Source: Dyella choica (GTDB lineage Bacteria; Pseudomonadota; Gammaproteobacteria; Xanthomonadales; Rhodanobacteraceae). Taken from it: DNA of 64,000 nt. The first letter of the stretch is position 1; every line of letters starts with the position of its first letter. The DNA is taken from contig NZ_RYYV01000020.1 of the NCBI RefSeq assembly GCF_003977665.1, forward strand, positions 1 to 64,000. Reading direction: 5' to 3'. Shown here piece after piece: positions 7,792-17,442 of the stretch. A program made the position numbers and the translations under genes. A model generated the notes under the pieces. The model did no database searches, was not told the origin of the DNA, and saw only the letters and a list, made by a program, of their open reading frames with translations.

Positions 7792-8403
7792 TCAGGCTTT
7801 CTGGAAACGCGGCAGAATATCGCGCAACGCAGCCAAGCGCTGCAATGAATCCGTCATTTCCAACATTTGCTGCTGCTCTTCGCGCGCCAGCGGCAACAAC
7901 TCCGCCAGACGAAAGCCGAGCCAGCCGGCTTCTTCGTAAGCCGTACGTGGCGCATGTCGCCAATGCGGCCCCATGGTTTCGATCAAACGCTCAAGGATGA
8001 TCTGCAACAGGGCAAATTCCACCGGTACCGGTTGCGGCATCTCATCTGGCCACAATTGGACGTCGCCGCGCACCAGGCCATCCGGACGCGCCCGTGTTCG
8101 CAATACGCGAAAGCGGTTGCCGCCTTCGGCGGAGATGCCGAGCAGTCCGTCCGCGCGGTGGCTGAAATCGACGATACGCGCCAGCGTGCCGATGGCGGCG
8201 GGCTGGGCTGGTGCACCAACCTCGGCGCCTTCCAGGATCAGGCAGACACCGAACTCCGTTCCGTTAGTGGTGCATTCACGCACCAGATCCAGGTAACGCG
8301 GCTCGAAGATGCGCAACTGCAATTGCCCGCCCGGATACAGCACCGTACCGAGTGGAAACAGGGGGACGTCCAAGCTGGAAATCTGGGCAGCCATGGCGCC
8401 CAT
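7792..8403 (-). CDS. LON substrate-binding domain protein
   Basis: About 203 residues with the N-terminal Lon-type fold only: VPLFPLGTVLYPGGQLQLRIFEPRYLDLVREC is the diagnostic opening, followed by FGVCLILEGAEVG and IGTLARIVDF. There is no AAA+ or protease domain, as is usual for the stand-alone family. The role is not settled in bacteria. A function in recognising misfolded proteins is inferred from the Lon parallel. ATG 8403 and ATG 8394 are both possible starts and neither has a strong ribosome binding site. It is divergent from the ABC transporter genes, with a shared promoter region of about 70 bp. Confidence 0.85.
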   Translation of the reverse strand: MGAMAAQISSLDVPLFPLGTVLYPGGQLQLRIFEPRYLDLVRECTTNGTEFGVCLILEGAEVGAPAQPAAIGTLARIVDFSHRADGLLGISAEGGNRFRVLRTRARPDGLVRGDVQLWPDEMPQPVPVEFALLQIILERLIETMGPHWRHAPRTAYEEAGWLGFRLAELLPLAREEQQQMLEMTDSLQRLAALRDILPRFQKA

Positions 8404-8473
8404 CTTAACCACTGGACGCGCCCTATCGCGCAAGGCACAGTGCTTTGGTCGAACCTGAGGGAACCGTGCAAGG

Positions 8474-9403
8474 ATGTCCGCCAACCCGCTCGCCACTACC
8501 GTACCTTCCCCCATGCCGGCCGCACACGCCATGCCGGCGGTCCTGCAGGTCCGTGGCCTGGAGAAATCCTTCAAGCAGCGCCAGGTGCTCAAGTCGCTGG
8601 ACTGGAGCGTGCCCAGCGGACGCGTGATCGGGCTGCTCGGCCGCAATGGCGCAGGCAAAACCACCCTGTTGCGCTGCCTGCTGGGGCTGTCTCCGATCGA
8701 TGGCGGCGGGGTCGAACTGTTCGGCGAGCCGATGCTGGAACCGGGCGGTGAGCGCATGCACCGCATCGGCTTCGTACCCCAGACCTTCGACCTGTTTCCA
8801 TGGATGAAGGTGCGTGCCTATCTGGACTTCACCGCGGCCTTCTACGCACGCTGGAATCGCGAAAGGGTGGAACGCCTGCTGGCGAATTGGGAGCTGGACG
8901 TCAGGCAGAAAATCGGCGAACTCTCGCAAGGCCAGCGCCAGAAGCTGGCGATCGTGCGCGCGATCGCACCCGACCCGGATCTGCTGGTGCTGGATGAGCC
9001 GGTGGCGAGCCTCGATCCGCAAGCCCGCCGCGCCTTCATGAATGAACTGCTTACTCTGATGCGCGCGCCGGGCAAGACGGTGATCTTCTCCACCCACATC
9101 ACCGCCGACCTCGAACGCGCCGATGCGGACATCGCGCTGCTGCGCGACGGCCGCATCCAGTTCACCCGGCCGCTGGCCGAATTGCGCGAACGTTTCAAGC
9201 GCGTAGTGCTGGCACGCCCGGAAGGCTGGACGCAGGCGCCCATGGTGGCAGGCAGCCTGAAGTCGCATGTGCAAGGCGATCACGCGATTGTGCTGGTCGA
9301 AGATCCCTGCATGGACAGCCTGCACGCGCTCGCCACGCACGAGAACGCCACCATGCACGTCGAGACGCCCACACTCGAAGACCTGTTCGTGGAGCTGGCA
9401 TGA
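8474..9403 (+). CDS. ABC transporter ATP-binding protein
   Basis: A 309-residue ATPase subunit. Walker A is GRNGAGKTT, the signature is LSQGQ, Walker B is LLVLDEP, and the switch histidine is in FSTHI. The pattern is that of exporter or drug/antibiotic efflux systems of the CcmA/NatA type. A C-terminal extension of about 80 residues follows the nucleotide-binding core and ends in THENATMHVETPTLEDLFVELA, as in that group. Its stop overlaps the start of the membrane partner by 4 bases (ATGA), so the two form a complex. The cargo is unknown. Confidence 0.9.
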   Translation: MSANPLATTVPSPMPAAHAMPAVLQVRGLEKSFKQRQVLKSLDWSVPSGRVIGLLGRNGAGKTTLLRCLLGLSPIDGGGVELFGEPMLEPGGERMHRIGFVPQTFDLFPWMKVRAYLDFTAAFYARWNRERVERLLANWELDVRQKIGELSQGQRQKLAIVRAIAPDPDLLVLDEPVASLDPQARRAFMNELLTLMRAPGKTVIFSTHITADLERADADIALLRDGRIQFTRPLAELRERFKRVVLARPEGWTQAPMVAGSLKSHVQGDHAIVLVEDPCMDSLHALATHENATMHVETPTLEDLFVELA

Positions 9404-10815
9404 ACGTCGCGTGGCAGCTCTGGCTGCAATTGTTCCGGCGCATGCCTGTACTGGCGGTGCTGGCCAATCTGCTACGTGCGGCGGCGCTGTATTGCGCCGT
9501 TCAATGGCTGCTCGGCGATGACGAATTCGGTGTCCTTGCGGCCTCCTTGTTCGGTGTGGCGACGTGGATGTGGCATACCGGCCAGGGTTACAACCTGCGC
9601 GGCGTATGCGCGGCGGAGAGCTTTCTGCTGCCGAATTTTCGCCGCCGCTTGCTGGAATATTGCGTGATCGATCTCGTGATGTGGGTGCTGTTGCCGTTGG
9701 TCGTGGCCGCCATGGGAGGAGTGCCGCATCTTCCACTGCTTGCCTGCGGCTTGCTGCTGATCGCCGCGACCGGCGTGATGATGGGCAGCAACCCGCGCAG
9801 CGGCGCGTTCATCTGGCCCGTGTTCGTCGTATTGGGCTGGATGCCGTCGTTCGTGGCCGATTTTTTCAAGGAGGCCCTGCGTTCACCGCTCACGCCGTGG
9901 TTGCTGCTGGCGATCGTGGCTTTGCTGTTGAGATTCAGCATTGCGCCGCTGTTGCGGATCGAAGACCGGCAAGCAGACGCATCGCCCCTGGAAAGCACCA
10001 GCCTGAGTCGCATGCAAACACGCGGCGCACCCGGCGAGCCGCGGCGCATGGGTGCGTTCGGCAAACGCATCAACGCGCTGTATGAGCAGCTTGCGGAGCG
10101 GGCGATGCGGCGCGCACTGGCTGCCTACCAGCGCAGCCCCGGCTTTCAGCGACGCATGCTCCTGGTAAGGCGATTGCTGCTGCCGAACGATAACCCGGAA
10201 GCAATCGGATTGCGCATCGTCCTGGTCTCGATGCTTGTCTGCTTCTATTTCATCGCGATCATGCACCGCCAACATTTCAATCCGGTGGTTGTGGGCGCTT
10301 ACGCCATCATGCTCAGCATTTCGCGCTACCCGCAATTGAACGTCGGCATGGTGCGCATGCGGCCGAACATGGCCGACCTGTATCTCACGCTGGCGCCGGA
10401 AACGCGCGCCGAATACCAGCGAACCATTTCGGAAGCACTGCTCGTCCTGGCGCCGATCAGCTTGCTCACCGCGCTGGTGTACACCATGCTCGGCGCCTGG
10501 CTGGTACATGCTCCGGATCCATGGCACATGCTGTTCGTGGCGGCGATCGTTTCGCTGGCGGCCAGCCTGGCCGCACTCGCCTTGCACCTGATCGGCCCGG
10601 AGGGCACGACCGGCCGCACCATCGTCAATCTGGTCGTGGTGTTTGGCACCATGGCCGTGTATTGGGGCGGCTATTGGCTGGTGGGTACGTTGGGCTATGC
10701 GCTGGGTGGCGGACTGCTCGCATTGCTTGCACTGGGTTTTGGCTTGGGTGTGTGGTTTGCGGCGCAACGGGAATACGTATCACGTGCTCCACGCTTCGAT
10801 GCGCCGATTGGCTGA
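9400..10815 (+). CDS. ABC transporter membrane subunit
   Basis: A 471-residue integral membrane protein, translationally coupled to the ATPase gene. Hydrophobic segments cluster in the N-terminal 180 residues (for example VLLPLVVAAMGG and LLLIAATGVMMG) and again after residue 265 (LRIVLVSMLVCFYFIAIM, LLALLALGFGLGVWFAA). A basic, Gln/Arg-rich cytoplasmic stretch of about 85 residues lies between them (AERAMRRALAAYQRSPGFQRR). No substrate-specific motif is visible. The gene pair looks like a two-component exporter. Confidence 0.82.
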   Translation: MNVAWQLWLQLFRRMPVLAVLANLLRAAALYCAVQWLLGDDEFGVLAASLFGVATWMWHTGQGYNLRGVCAAESFLLPNFRRRLLEYCVIDLVMWVLLPLVVAAMGGVPHLPLLACGLLLIAATGVMMGSNPRSGAFIWPVFVVLGWMPSFVADFFKEALRSPLTPWLLLAIVALLLRFSIAPLLRIEDRQADASPLESTSLSRMQTRGAPGEPRRMGAFGKRINALYEQLAERAMRRALAAYQRSPGFQRRMLLVRRLLLPNDNPEAIGLRIVLVSMLVCFYFIAIMHRQHFNPVVVGAYAIMLSISRYPQLNVGMVRMRPNMADLYLTLAPETRAEYQRTISEALLVLAPISLLTALVYTMLGAWLVHAPDPWHMLFVAAIVSLAASLAALALHLIGPEGTTGRTIVNLVVVFGTMAVYWGGYWLVGTLGYALGGGLLALLALGFGLGVWFAAQREYVSRAPRFDAPIG

Positions 10816-10891
10816 TTCCGCCGCTGACACGTGCTGGCACCCCACCTGTTTTGCTGGATCCAAACCCGCCTTGCGCAAAGCAGCCCTTAGC

Positions 10892-11398
10892 TCAGCTTCT
10901 TTTCGATGACTGGCCGGTCCCGCGACCGCCACCGCATGGATCGCCCATTGGCACCGCCATGATCATCTTGTCGGTATCATCGACCACCCGCGCGCCTTTC
11001 ATGAAGGGCACTGTCCGTTGCATTCCAAAGAGGCTCAACAGTTTGTATATCTGCGATGGCGTCAACTCCGCTTCGAGATCGGCATAGCTGAACGATGTTA
11101 TCCCTTTCCCATTGAATTGAAGACTGGATATAAAACGGTTTTTTGCCTCGGGACTTAGGTAGTCAAGCGGCGAATCTGCAGCGGGAGTCCGCGCGATATA
11201 CGCATTCAAGTCCTTGATGGATTTAATAGGCGCCAGCCTTGCTGCAATTTCATTTGTTTGCGTGACCTTATTTGCCGCACACAATTTTTCTTGCGCAATC
11301 GAAGCATTGGCATTGCTTCGCGCATAAGCGGAAAAATTAGAGCTCCATGCGACCAAAACGGACACTAGTAGCGGAATTTTTATCCACGACGCCTTCAT
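10892..11398 (-). CDS. Hypothetical secreted protein (168 aa)
   Basis: Starts MKASWIKIPLLVSVLVAWSS with a GGGAG site upstream (ATG 11398). The first 25 residues form a Sec-type signal peptide, probably cut after SAYA or nearby. The mature part contains YLSPEAKNRFISSLQFNGKG and SQIYKLLSLFGM but no domain I recognise. It is clearly lower in GC than its neighbours, as is the 200 bp upstream, which suggests acquired DNA. It is convergent with the ABC operon and alone in its unit. Confidence 0.7.
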   Translation of the reverse strand: MKASWIKIPLLVSVLVAWSSNFSAYARSNANASIAQEKLCAANKVTQTNEIAARLAPIKSIKDLNAYIARTPAADSPLDYLSPEAKNRFISSLQFNGKGITSFSYADLEAELTPSQIYKLLSLFGMQRTVPFMKGARVVDDTDKMIMAVPMGDPCGGGRGTGQSSKRS

Positions 11399-11632
11399 GA
11401 CTATCTCCCTATTGGCTGGAAACATGCATTTCGATCGAGATGAAGTTCAAACCGCACACAGGAACACCGTGCGGCCGGCAGTGATGATCACAAACGACCA
11501 TTACTGCTTCGCAGCACCCTGCTTCAATGCTTGGAAAAAGGAAATAGAACTAATTTGAATTTCGTGCTGGGGAAATCTTGATCAACCCGGGGGACATCGG
11601 CGTGCGGTTATGTCTACGCAAAGAGGGGCAAG

Positions 11633-11699
11633 GTAGGCTGGGATGCCAATCCCAGCTTTCTTGCCGCTTCCCGATGCTGGGATGGTCATCCCAGCCTAC
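11633..11699. repeat. REP-like palindrome pair, copy 3
   Basis: GTAG head at 11633, hairpins GCTGGGAT/ATCCCAGC (11637-11656) and GCTGGGAT/ATCCCAGC (11676-11695), CTAC tail at 11696-11699. This is the cleanest copy. The CTAC tail provides the TAG stop codon of mpl on the minus strand. Confidence 0.85.
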
Positions 11700-13051
11700 G
11701 AATGCAGCGCCTCGACGAAGCGGCGGGGTGCGTTTTCAAAACCGCCATTGGACATGAAGACCACGTGGTCGCCTGCACGCGTTTGTGATTTCAGCGCAGC
11801 AAGCAAGTCATTGACGCTGGGTGCCGTGCTGGCACGGCCATGCAGGGCGTCGGTGACGCGCCTTGCATCCCACGGCAGTTCCGGGCGATGCAGGAACACC
11901 ACGGCATCGGCATCGGCCAGCGAGGGGGCCAGGGCCTCGGCATGCGCGCCCAGCCGCATGGAATTCGAACGCGGCTCCAGCGCCACCAGGATGCGCGCCT
12001 TGCCCACTTTCGCGCGCAGGCCGGCAAGGGTGGTGGCGATGGCCGTGGGGTGATGGGCGAAATCGTCGTAGACGTGCACGCCATCGACTTCGCCGACCAC
12101 TTCCATGCGCCGCTTTACGCTCTGGAAAGTACCGAACGCCGGCAGCAAGGCCCGTGGCTCGGCACCGGCAGCCGCGGCAGCTGCAAGCGCCGCCAGCGCA
12201 TTCATAACGCTATGCTCGCCCAGCAACGGCCAGCGCACTTCACCGATGTGCTCGCCCTTGTATTGCACCAAAAAGCGGGAGCCATCGGCCACGACCAGCG
12301 TCGCCTGCCAATCGCCCTTGCCGATACCGAAGGTTTCCACCGGCGTCCAGCAGCCCATCGCCAGCACTTCGGCCAGGTACTTGTCGTGCGCATTGACGAT
12401 CAATCTGCCGTTGCCGGGCACCGTGCGTACGAGGTGATGGAACTGGCGCTGGATCGAAGCGACGTCCGGAAAGATGTCCGCGTGGTCGTATTCGAGGTTG
12501 TTGAGGATGGCAATGCGCGGACGGTAGTGCACGAACTTGGAGCGCTTGTCGAAGAATGCGCTGTCGTATTCGTCCGCCTCGATAACGAAGGGCTTGCCCT
12601 GCCCCAGGCGAGCGGAAATGCCGAAGTTGCCGGGCACTCCGCCGATCAGGAAACCGGGCGCGAGCCCCGCACTATCGAGCAGATGTGCGAGCAGGCTGGT
12701 GGTGGTGGTCTTGCCATGCGTGCCGGCCACTGCCAACACTTCGCGCTCGACCAGCAAACGCTCGCCCAGCCACTGCGGACCGGACACGTAGCGCAACCGT
12801 TGGTCGAGCATGTATTCCACTGCCGGATTGCCGCGCACCATGGCGTTGCCGACCACGACGAGGTCCGGCGCCGGCTGCAGATGTTCGGCGTGGTAGCCCT
12901 GCATCAGCTCGATGCCAAGCGCTTCTAGCTGGGTGCTCATCGGCGGATAGACGTTGGCGTCGGAACCTTCCACCGTTTCGCCGAGTTCGCGCGCCAGGGC
13001 GGCGACGCCGCCCATGAAGGTGCCGCAGATACCAAGGATGTGCAGACGCAT
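11696..13051 (-). CDS. mpl: UDP-MurNAc:L-Ala-D-Glu-mDAP ligase
   Basis: A 451-residue cytoplasmic ligase that recycles the murein tripeptide by joining it to UDP-N-acetylmuramate. The N-terminus MRLHILGICGTFMGGVAALARELG is the Mpl version of the Mur-ligase UDP-binding loop. The ATP loop is AGTHGKTTTTSLLAHLL, followed by ADEYDSAFFDKRSKFVHY and NLEYDHADIFPD (carbamylated-lysine and metal region), then YDDFAHHPTAI and EPRSNSMRLG, typical of Mpl. Length is normal. Its stop codon comes from the adjoining REP. It is followed by adk on the same strand after about 60 bp holding a small hairpin. Confidence 0.95.
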   Translation of the reverse strand: MRLHILGICGTFMGGVAALARELGETVEGSDANVYPPMSTQLEALGIELMQGYHAEHLQPAPDLVVVGNAMVRGNPAVEYMLDQRLRYVSGPQWLGERLLVEREVLAVAGTHGKTTTTSLLAHLLDSAGLAPGFLIGGVPGNFGISARLGQGKPFVIEADEYDSAFFDKRSKFVHYRPRIAILNNLEYDHADIFPDVASIQRQFHHLVRTVPGNGRLIVNAHDKYLAEVLAMGCWTPVETFGIGKGDWQATLVVADGSRFLVQYKGEHIGEVRWPLLGEHSVMNALAALAAAAAAGAEPRALLPAFGTFQSVKRRMEVVGEVDGVHVYDDFAHHPTAIATTLAGLRAKVGKARILVALEPRSNSMRLGAHAEALAPSLADADAVVFLHRPELPWDARRVTDALHGRASTAPSVNDLLAALKSQTRAGDHVVFMSNGGFENAPRRFVEALHS

Positions 13052-13080
13052 GAATAGCCCGTGTGCTGTTCTGGCCCGGC

Positions 13081-13097
13081 TCCCTCCAACGGAGGGA
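13081..13097. terminator. Small hairpin between adk and mpl
   Basis: TCCCTCC (13081-13087) pairs with GGAGGGA (13091-13097) across a 3-base loop. It sits 13 bp after the adk stop, so it may terminate or stabilise the adk transcript. It has no T-run and belongs to the window's C-rich hairpin type. Confidence 0.35.
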
Positions 13098-13109
13098 AGG
13101 GTCAGCGAC

Positions 13110-13694
13110 TCAACCGTTCGCCGCCGCCGCCTCGTTCGCCAGCGCGCGCTTTACTCGGGCCGTGACCTCATCCAGCTCGCCCACGCCGTCCACTACTTGC
13201 AGTTTGCCGCGGCGCGCGTAGAAATCGGCCACCGGCGCGGTCTGCTCGGCATAGACTTTCAGGCGGTCGCGCACCACCACCGGGTCGTCGTCCTTGCGGT
13301 GTTCCGCGGCAAAGCGGATTTCGCAACGCCTGATGATCGCTTCGTTGGGCACTTCCAGCTTCACCACGGCATCGAGCGGCTGGCCGATCTTGGTCAGCAG
13401 GTGGTCGAGCGCGTCGGCCTGCGCGAGGTTGCGCGGATAGCCGTCGAGGATGAAGCCCGGCTGGGTGTCCGGCTCCGCCAGCCGCTCCTCCAGCATGCCG
13501 AGCAGGATGTCGTCGGAAACCAGCTGGCCGGCATCCATCACGGCCTTGGCCTTCATGCCAAGCGGGGTCCCCGCTTTCACCGCCGCGCGCAGCATGTCAC
13601 CGGTCGAGATGTGCGGCACGCCAAGCTCGGCCTTGAGCCGTGCTGCCTGGGTACCCTTGCCCGAGCCGGGCGCGCCAAGAAGGACAAGTCGCAT
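13110..13694 (-). CDS. adk: Adenylate kinase
   Basis: A 194-residue kinase interconverting ATP, ADP and AMP in the cytoplasm. The P-loop is GAPGSGKGTQ at residues 7-16, followed by ISTGDMLRAAVKAGTPLG (AMP-binding) and the lid-flanking stretch GFILDGYPRNLAQADAL with the family Asp-Gly-Tyr-Pro-Arg. The protein is shorter than the E. coli enzyme: between RCEIRFAAEHRKDDDPVVVRDRL the lid is reduced and has no zinc cysteines. That is the short form common in Xanthomonadales. The ATG at 13694 is preferred because it starts directly at the first strand (MRLVLLGAPG). Confidence 0.95.
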   Translation of the reverse strand: MRLVLLGAPGSGKGTQAARLKAELGVPHISTGDMLRAAVKAGTPLGMKAKAVMDAGQLVSDDILLGMLEERLAEPDTQPGFILDGYPRNLAQADALDHLLTKIGQPLDAVVKLEVPNEAIIRRCEIRFAAEHRKDDDPVVVRDRLKVYAEQTAPVADFYARRGKLQVVDGVGELDEVTARVKRALANEAAAANG

Positions 13695-13888
13695 ATGTCT
13701 CCACAAGATCCCGTGTCCTGTCGCACACTGCGCCAGTTTCCCCAGGATTCCTCAGATGAATGCCGATCAAGGTAACGTCTGCGGGGGGTGGCGTCAAACC
13801 GCGAACGCCCCGAATTCACGCCAAGTCGCTGATATATATGCGATCCGCGATTGACGTCGAAATGTCATATGCCCTCGGAGAGCGCCCT

Positions 13889-15157
13889 ATGAAGTCCAAA
13901 ACCCGTTCCGCCACCGGCCGCCTGCTGTACGCCCAATCCGGCGGCGTCACCGCCGTGATCAACGCAACTGCCGCCGGCGTCATCCAGACGGCACGCGCCC
14001 ATCGCGTTCCGGTGTATGCGGCGCACAACGGTATCCTCGGCGCGCTCCGCGAAGAACTGATCGACACTACCAAGGAAACGGCAGCCGCCATTGCCGCGCT
14101 CCGGCACACGCCGGGCGGTGCGTTCGGGTCTTGCCGCTACAAACTGAAGTCGCTGGATGCCAACCGTGCCGAGTACGAGCGCCTGATCGAGATTTTCCGT
14201 GCGCACGAAATCCGCTGGTTTCTCTACAACGGCGGCAATGATTCGGCCGACACGGCGTTGAAAATCTCGCAGCTCGGCCAGGCCATGGACTATGACATCC
14301 GCTGCATCGGCGTGCCCAAGACGGTGGACAACGATCTGATGGTCACCGATTGCTGTCCGGGTTTCGGCTCGGTGGCGAAATACACCGCCGTTTCCACGCT
14401 GGAAGCAAGCCTGGACGTCGCCTCCATGGCCGACACGTCAACCAAAGTATTCATCGTGGAGGTGATGGGCCGGCACGCCGGCTGGATCGCCGCCGCCGCC
14501 GGCCTTGCAGGCGAAGGACCCGACGCGGCTCCGCACATCATCCTGTTCCCCGAACGCGTATTCGACGAGGCAGCCTTTCTGGCCAAGGTAAAGGCCACGG
14601 TGGAGCGCGTGGGCTGGTGCACAGTGGTGGCCTCCGAAGGCATACGCAGCGCCGATGGACAATTCCTCGCCGCCGGCTCTACCGATGCGTTCGGCCACGC
14701 GCAACTGGGCGGCGCGGCACCGGTGCTGGCCGCATTGGTGAAGGAGAAGCTCGGCTACAAATATCACTGGGCCTTGCCCGATTACCTGCAGCGTTCCGCG
14801 CGGCACCTGGCCTCGAAGACCGACGCCGACCAGGCCTATGCCGTGGGCAAGGCCGCGGTGGATTACGCGCTGGCCGGCATGAACGCCGTGATGCCGGTGA
14901 TCGTGCGTACTTCCGACGCACCGTATCGCTGGAAGCTGGAAGCAGCGCCGCTGGACAAGATCGCCAACCATGAAAAGAAGATGCCGGACAAATTCATCAG
15001 CCGTGACGGCTTCGGCATCACGGCTGCCGCACGACGCTATCTATCGCCGCTGATCCGGGGCGAAGCGCCGCCGCCGTATGGGCGGGAAGGTTTGCCCAAG
15101 TATGTGCAGCTGAAGAATGTGGCGGTGACAAAGAAGCTGCTGGCGTTCGTCCGCTAG
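13889..15157 (+). CDS. pfp: PPi-dependent 6-phosphofructokinase
   Basis: A 422-residue enzyme phosphorylating fructose 6-phosphate reversibly with pyrophosphate. Two positions mark PPi rather than ATP use: Asp in [12 protein letters not shown] (glycine in ATP enzymes) and Lys in [11 protein letters not shown] (glycine in ATP enzymes). [12 protein letters not shown] is the sugar-phosphate binding run. The start ATG at 13889 is preceded by CGGAGAG and is followed by the family N-terminus [17 protein letters not shown]. It lies directly upstream of a membrane pyrophosphatase gene, which suggests that PPi balance is handled here. Confidence 0.92.
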   Translation: MKSKTRSATGRLLYAQSGGVTAVINATAAGVIQTARAHRVPVYAAHNGILGALREELIDTTKETAAAIAALRHTPGGAFGSCRYKLKSLDANRAEYERLIEIFRAHEIRWFLYNGGNDSADTALKISQLGQAMDYDIRCIGVPKTVDNDLMVTDCCPGFGSVAKYTAVSTLEASLDVASMADTSTKVFIVEVMGRHAGWIAAAAGLAGEGPDAAPHIILFPERVFDEAAFLAKVKATVERVGWCTVVASEGIRSADGQFLAAGSTDAFGHAQLGGAAPVLAALVKEKLGYKYHWALPDYLQRSARHLASKTDADQAYAVGKAAVDYALAGMNAVMPVIVRTSDAPYRWKLEAAPLDKIANHEKKMPDKFISRDGFGITAAARRYLSPLIRGEAPPPYGREGLPKYVQLKNVAVTKKLLAFVR

Positions 15158-15162
15158 CCTGC

Positions 15163-15229
15163 GTAGGCCGGGATGACAATCCCAGCCTCAGGAACCCGAC
15201 AGAGAGCTGGGATTGCCATCCCAGCCTAC
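15163..15229. repeat. REP-like palindrome pair, copy 4
   Basis: GTAG head 15163-15166, hairpins GCCGGGAT/ATCCCAGC (15167-15186) and GCTGGGAT/ATCCCAGC (15206-15225), CTAC tail to 15229. It lies between pfp and hppA, 6 bp after the pfp stop, where it could protect the pfp mRNA end or separate expression of the two genes. Confidence 0.85.
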
Positions 15230-15366
15230 GCCGCCATCGCATTGCCTCATGCAATGGAGAACCCCACTCGCTGCGGCATTGCACAACAAGTCATCACGCA
15301 AGCTCTGCCTATACTCGACCTGAACCGCTCCATCTTGGACGGTCGACACAAACGAGGGAGGCACCG

Positions 15367-17391
15367 ATGCTGCAGCAGTATGGCTTGTGGATCGCGTTGG
15401 CTTGCGCGGTCGTGGCGATTTTGTACGGGGCTCTATCCGTGCGCTGGGTGCTGGCGAAATCGCCAGGCAACGCACGCATGCAGGAAATCGCCTCGGCTAT
15501 CCAGGAAGGCGCGCGCGCCTACCTCAACCGCCAGTACCGCACGATCGCGCTTGTGGGCGTGGTGCTGCTGGTGATCATCGGGTTCGCCCTGGACTGGGGC
15601 ACGGCCATCGGCTTTCTGATCGGCGCGGTATTGTCCGGCGCCACCGGCTATATCGGCATGAACGTCTCGGTACGCGCCAATGTGCGTACTGCCGAAGCGG
15701 CGCGTGCCGGGCTGGCATCCGCCTTGAACGTGGCTTTCCGCGGCGGCGCGATCACCGGCATGCTGGTGGTAGGGCTGGCCCTGCTTGGCGTGGCCGGCTA
15801 TTTCGCAGTGCTCAAGCACGTGGGCTACGACGATGGCCGCGCCCTGCACGCCATGATCGGCCTGGCGTTCGGCTCCTCGCTGATCTCGATCTTTGCGCGC
15901 CTTGGCGGCGGCATCTTCACCAAGGGTGCGGACGTGGGCGCGGACCTGGTCGGCAAGGTGGAAGCGGGCATTCCGGAAGACGACCCGCGCAATCCTGCGG
16001 TGATCGCCGACAACGTAGGAGACAACGTCGGCGACTGCGCCGGCATGGCTGCCGACCTGTTCGAAACCTACGCAGTGACACTGATCGCCAGCATGCTGCT
16101 GGGCGGCGTGGTCGGCGAACAAGCTGGGGCGAACGCGGTGCTGTATCCGTTGCTGCTCGGCGGCGCATCGATCATCGCCTCGGTGATCGGCACCTTCTTC
16201 GTGCGCGCACGTGGCGCGAAGATCATGAACGCGCTGTACATGGGCGTGGTGATTTCCGCGGTGCTGGCGGCCATTGCGTTCTGGCCCATCACCAAGAAAT
16301 TGATGGCCGACGCCACGCTGGGCGTCACACGCCTGTACGGAAGTGCGCTGATCGGCCTGGTGCTCACGGGCGTGATCGTGGTGATCACGGAGTACTACAC
16401 AGCTACCGAGTACGCGCCGGTCCGCCACGTGGCTAAGTCGTCGACCACCGGGCATGCCACCAACATCATCGCGGGCCTCGGTGTATCGATGAAATCCACC
16501 GCGCTGCCGGTGCTGGCGGTGTGTGCGGCGATCTGGGGTGCCTATGCCTTGGCAGGCTTGTACGGCATTGCCGTTGCCGCCACCGCCATGCTGTCGATGA
16601 CCGGCATGGTAGTGGCGCTGGACGCCTATGGCCCGATCACCGACAACGCCGGCGGCATTGCCGAAATGGCCGAACTGCCGCCGGAGGTGCGTGGTGTGAC
16701 CGATCCGCTCGACGCTGTGGGCAATACCACCAAGGCCGTCACCAAGGGCTATGCGATCGGCTCGGCCGGCCTGGCCGCGCTGGTGCTGTTTGCTGACTAC
16801 ACGCATCGGCTGTCACTGGATCATGCGGGCACGGTCTATTCTTTCGACCTTTCCGATCATCGTGTGATCGTGGGCCTTCTGATCGGTGGACTGATCCCGT
16901 ACCTGTTCGGTGCCATGGCGATGGAGGCGGTGGGCCGCGCTGCCGGCGCGGTGGTGGAAGAAGTGCGCCGCCAGTTCCGCGAAATCTCCGGCATCATGGA
17001 AGGCACCACCAAGCCGGATTATTCGCGTGCGGTGGACCTGCTGACCAAGTCGGCGATCAAGGAAATGCTGATCCCCTCGCTGCTGCCGGTGCTGGTGCCG
17101 ATCATCGTCGGTTTCGCGCTCGGCCCCGTAGCGCTCGGCGGCCTGCTGATCGGCACCATCGTCACCGGCCTGTTCGTGGCCATCTCGATGACCACCGGCG
17201 GCGGTGCGTGGGACAACGCCAAAAAGTACATCGAGGACGGCAATCACGGCGGCAAGGGCTCGGATGCGCACAAAGCCGCGGTCACCGGCGATACGGTGGG
17301 CGATCCGTACAAGGACACCGCCGGCCCGGCGGTCAACCCGCTGATCAAGATCATCAACATCGTCGCGCTGCTGTTGATTCCCTTGCTGTAG
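15367..17391 (+). CDS. hppA: Proton-translocating membrane pyrophosphatase, K+-independent type
   Basis: A 674-residue polytopic membrane enzyme that couples PPi hydrolysis to proton export across the inner membrane. The catalytic cytoplasmic loops are intact: [39 protein letters not shown], and the C-terminal [10 protein letters not shown] with [22 protein letters not shown]. The selectivity motif reads [16 protein letters not shown]. Lysine at that position is the mark of K+-independent enzymes (alanine in K+-dependent ones). There are about 16 hydrophobic helices. The ribosome binding site is GAGGGAGG upstream of ATG 15367. It probably recovers energy from PPi and offsets pfp. Confidence 0.95.
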   Translation: MLQQYGLWIALACAVVAILYGALSVRWVLAKSPGNARMQEIASAIQEGARAYLNRQYRTIALVGVVLLVIIGFALDWGTAIGFLIGAVLSGATGYIGMNVSVRANVRTAEAARAGLASALNVAFRGGAITGMLVVGLALLGVAGYFAVLKHVGYDDGRALHAMIGLAFGSSLISIFARLGGGIFTKGADVGADLVGKVEAGIPEDDPRNPAVIADNVGDNVGDCAGMAADLFETYAVTLIASMLLGGVVGEQAGANAVLYPLLLGGASIIASVIGTFFVRARGAKIMNALYMGVVISAVLAAIAFWPITKKLMADATLGVTRLYGSALIGLVLTGVIVVITEYYTATEYAPVRHVAKSSTTGHATNIIAGLGVSMKSTALPVLAVCAAIWGAYALAGLYGIAVAATAMLSMTGMVVALDAYGPITDNAGGIAEMAELPPEVRGVTDPLDAVGNTTKAVTKGYAIGSAGLAALVLFADYTHRLSLDHAGTVYSFDLSDHRVIVGLLIGGLIPYLFGAMAMEAVGRAAGAVVEEVRRQFREISGIMEGTTKPDYSRAVDLLTKSAIKEMLIPSLLPVLVPIIVGFALGPVALGGLLIGTIVTGLFVAISMTTGGGAWDNAKKYIEDGNHGGKGSDAHKAAVTGDTVGDPYKDTAGPAVNPLIKIINIVALLLIPLL

Positions 17392-17407
17392 CCAGCACCC
17401 TGCATGG

Positions 17408-17435
17408 CGCCCTCCCCTGCTTGCAGGGGAGGGCG
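17408..17435. terminator. Strong C-rich hairpin between convergent genes
   Basis: CGCCCTCCCCTGC pairs perfectly with GCAGGGGAGGGCG across a 2-base loop. It lies 17 bp after the hppA stop and 8 bp before the stop of the convergent HAF-repeat gene. There is no T-run, so it may act as a bidirectional mRNA end or a Rho-assisted terminator. Confidence 0.55.
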
Positions 17436-17442
17436 ATGCGGG

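Noticed and set aside
15433-16806. Long open frame antisense to hppA (457 codons), and similar ones antisense to cysI (58689-60335) and across the ABC transporter start (8423-9736)
   Set aside because: They are the usual antisense frames of GC-rich genes: His/Gln/Arg-rich, no family similarity, no ribosome binding site. The opposite strand carries clear conserved enzymes.
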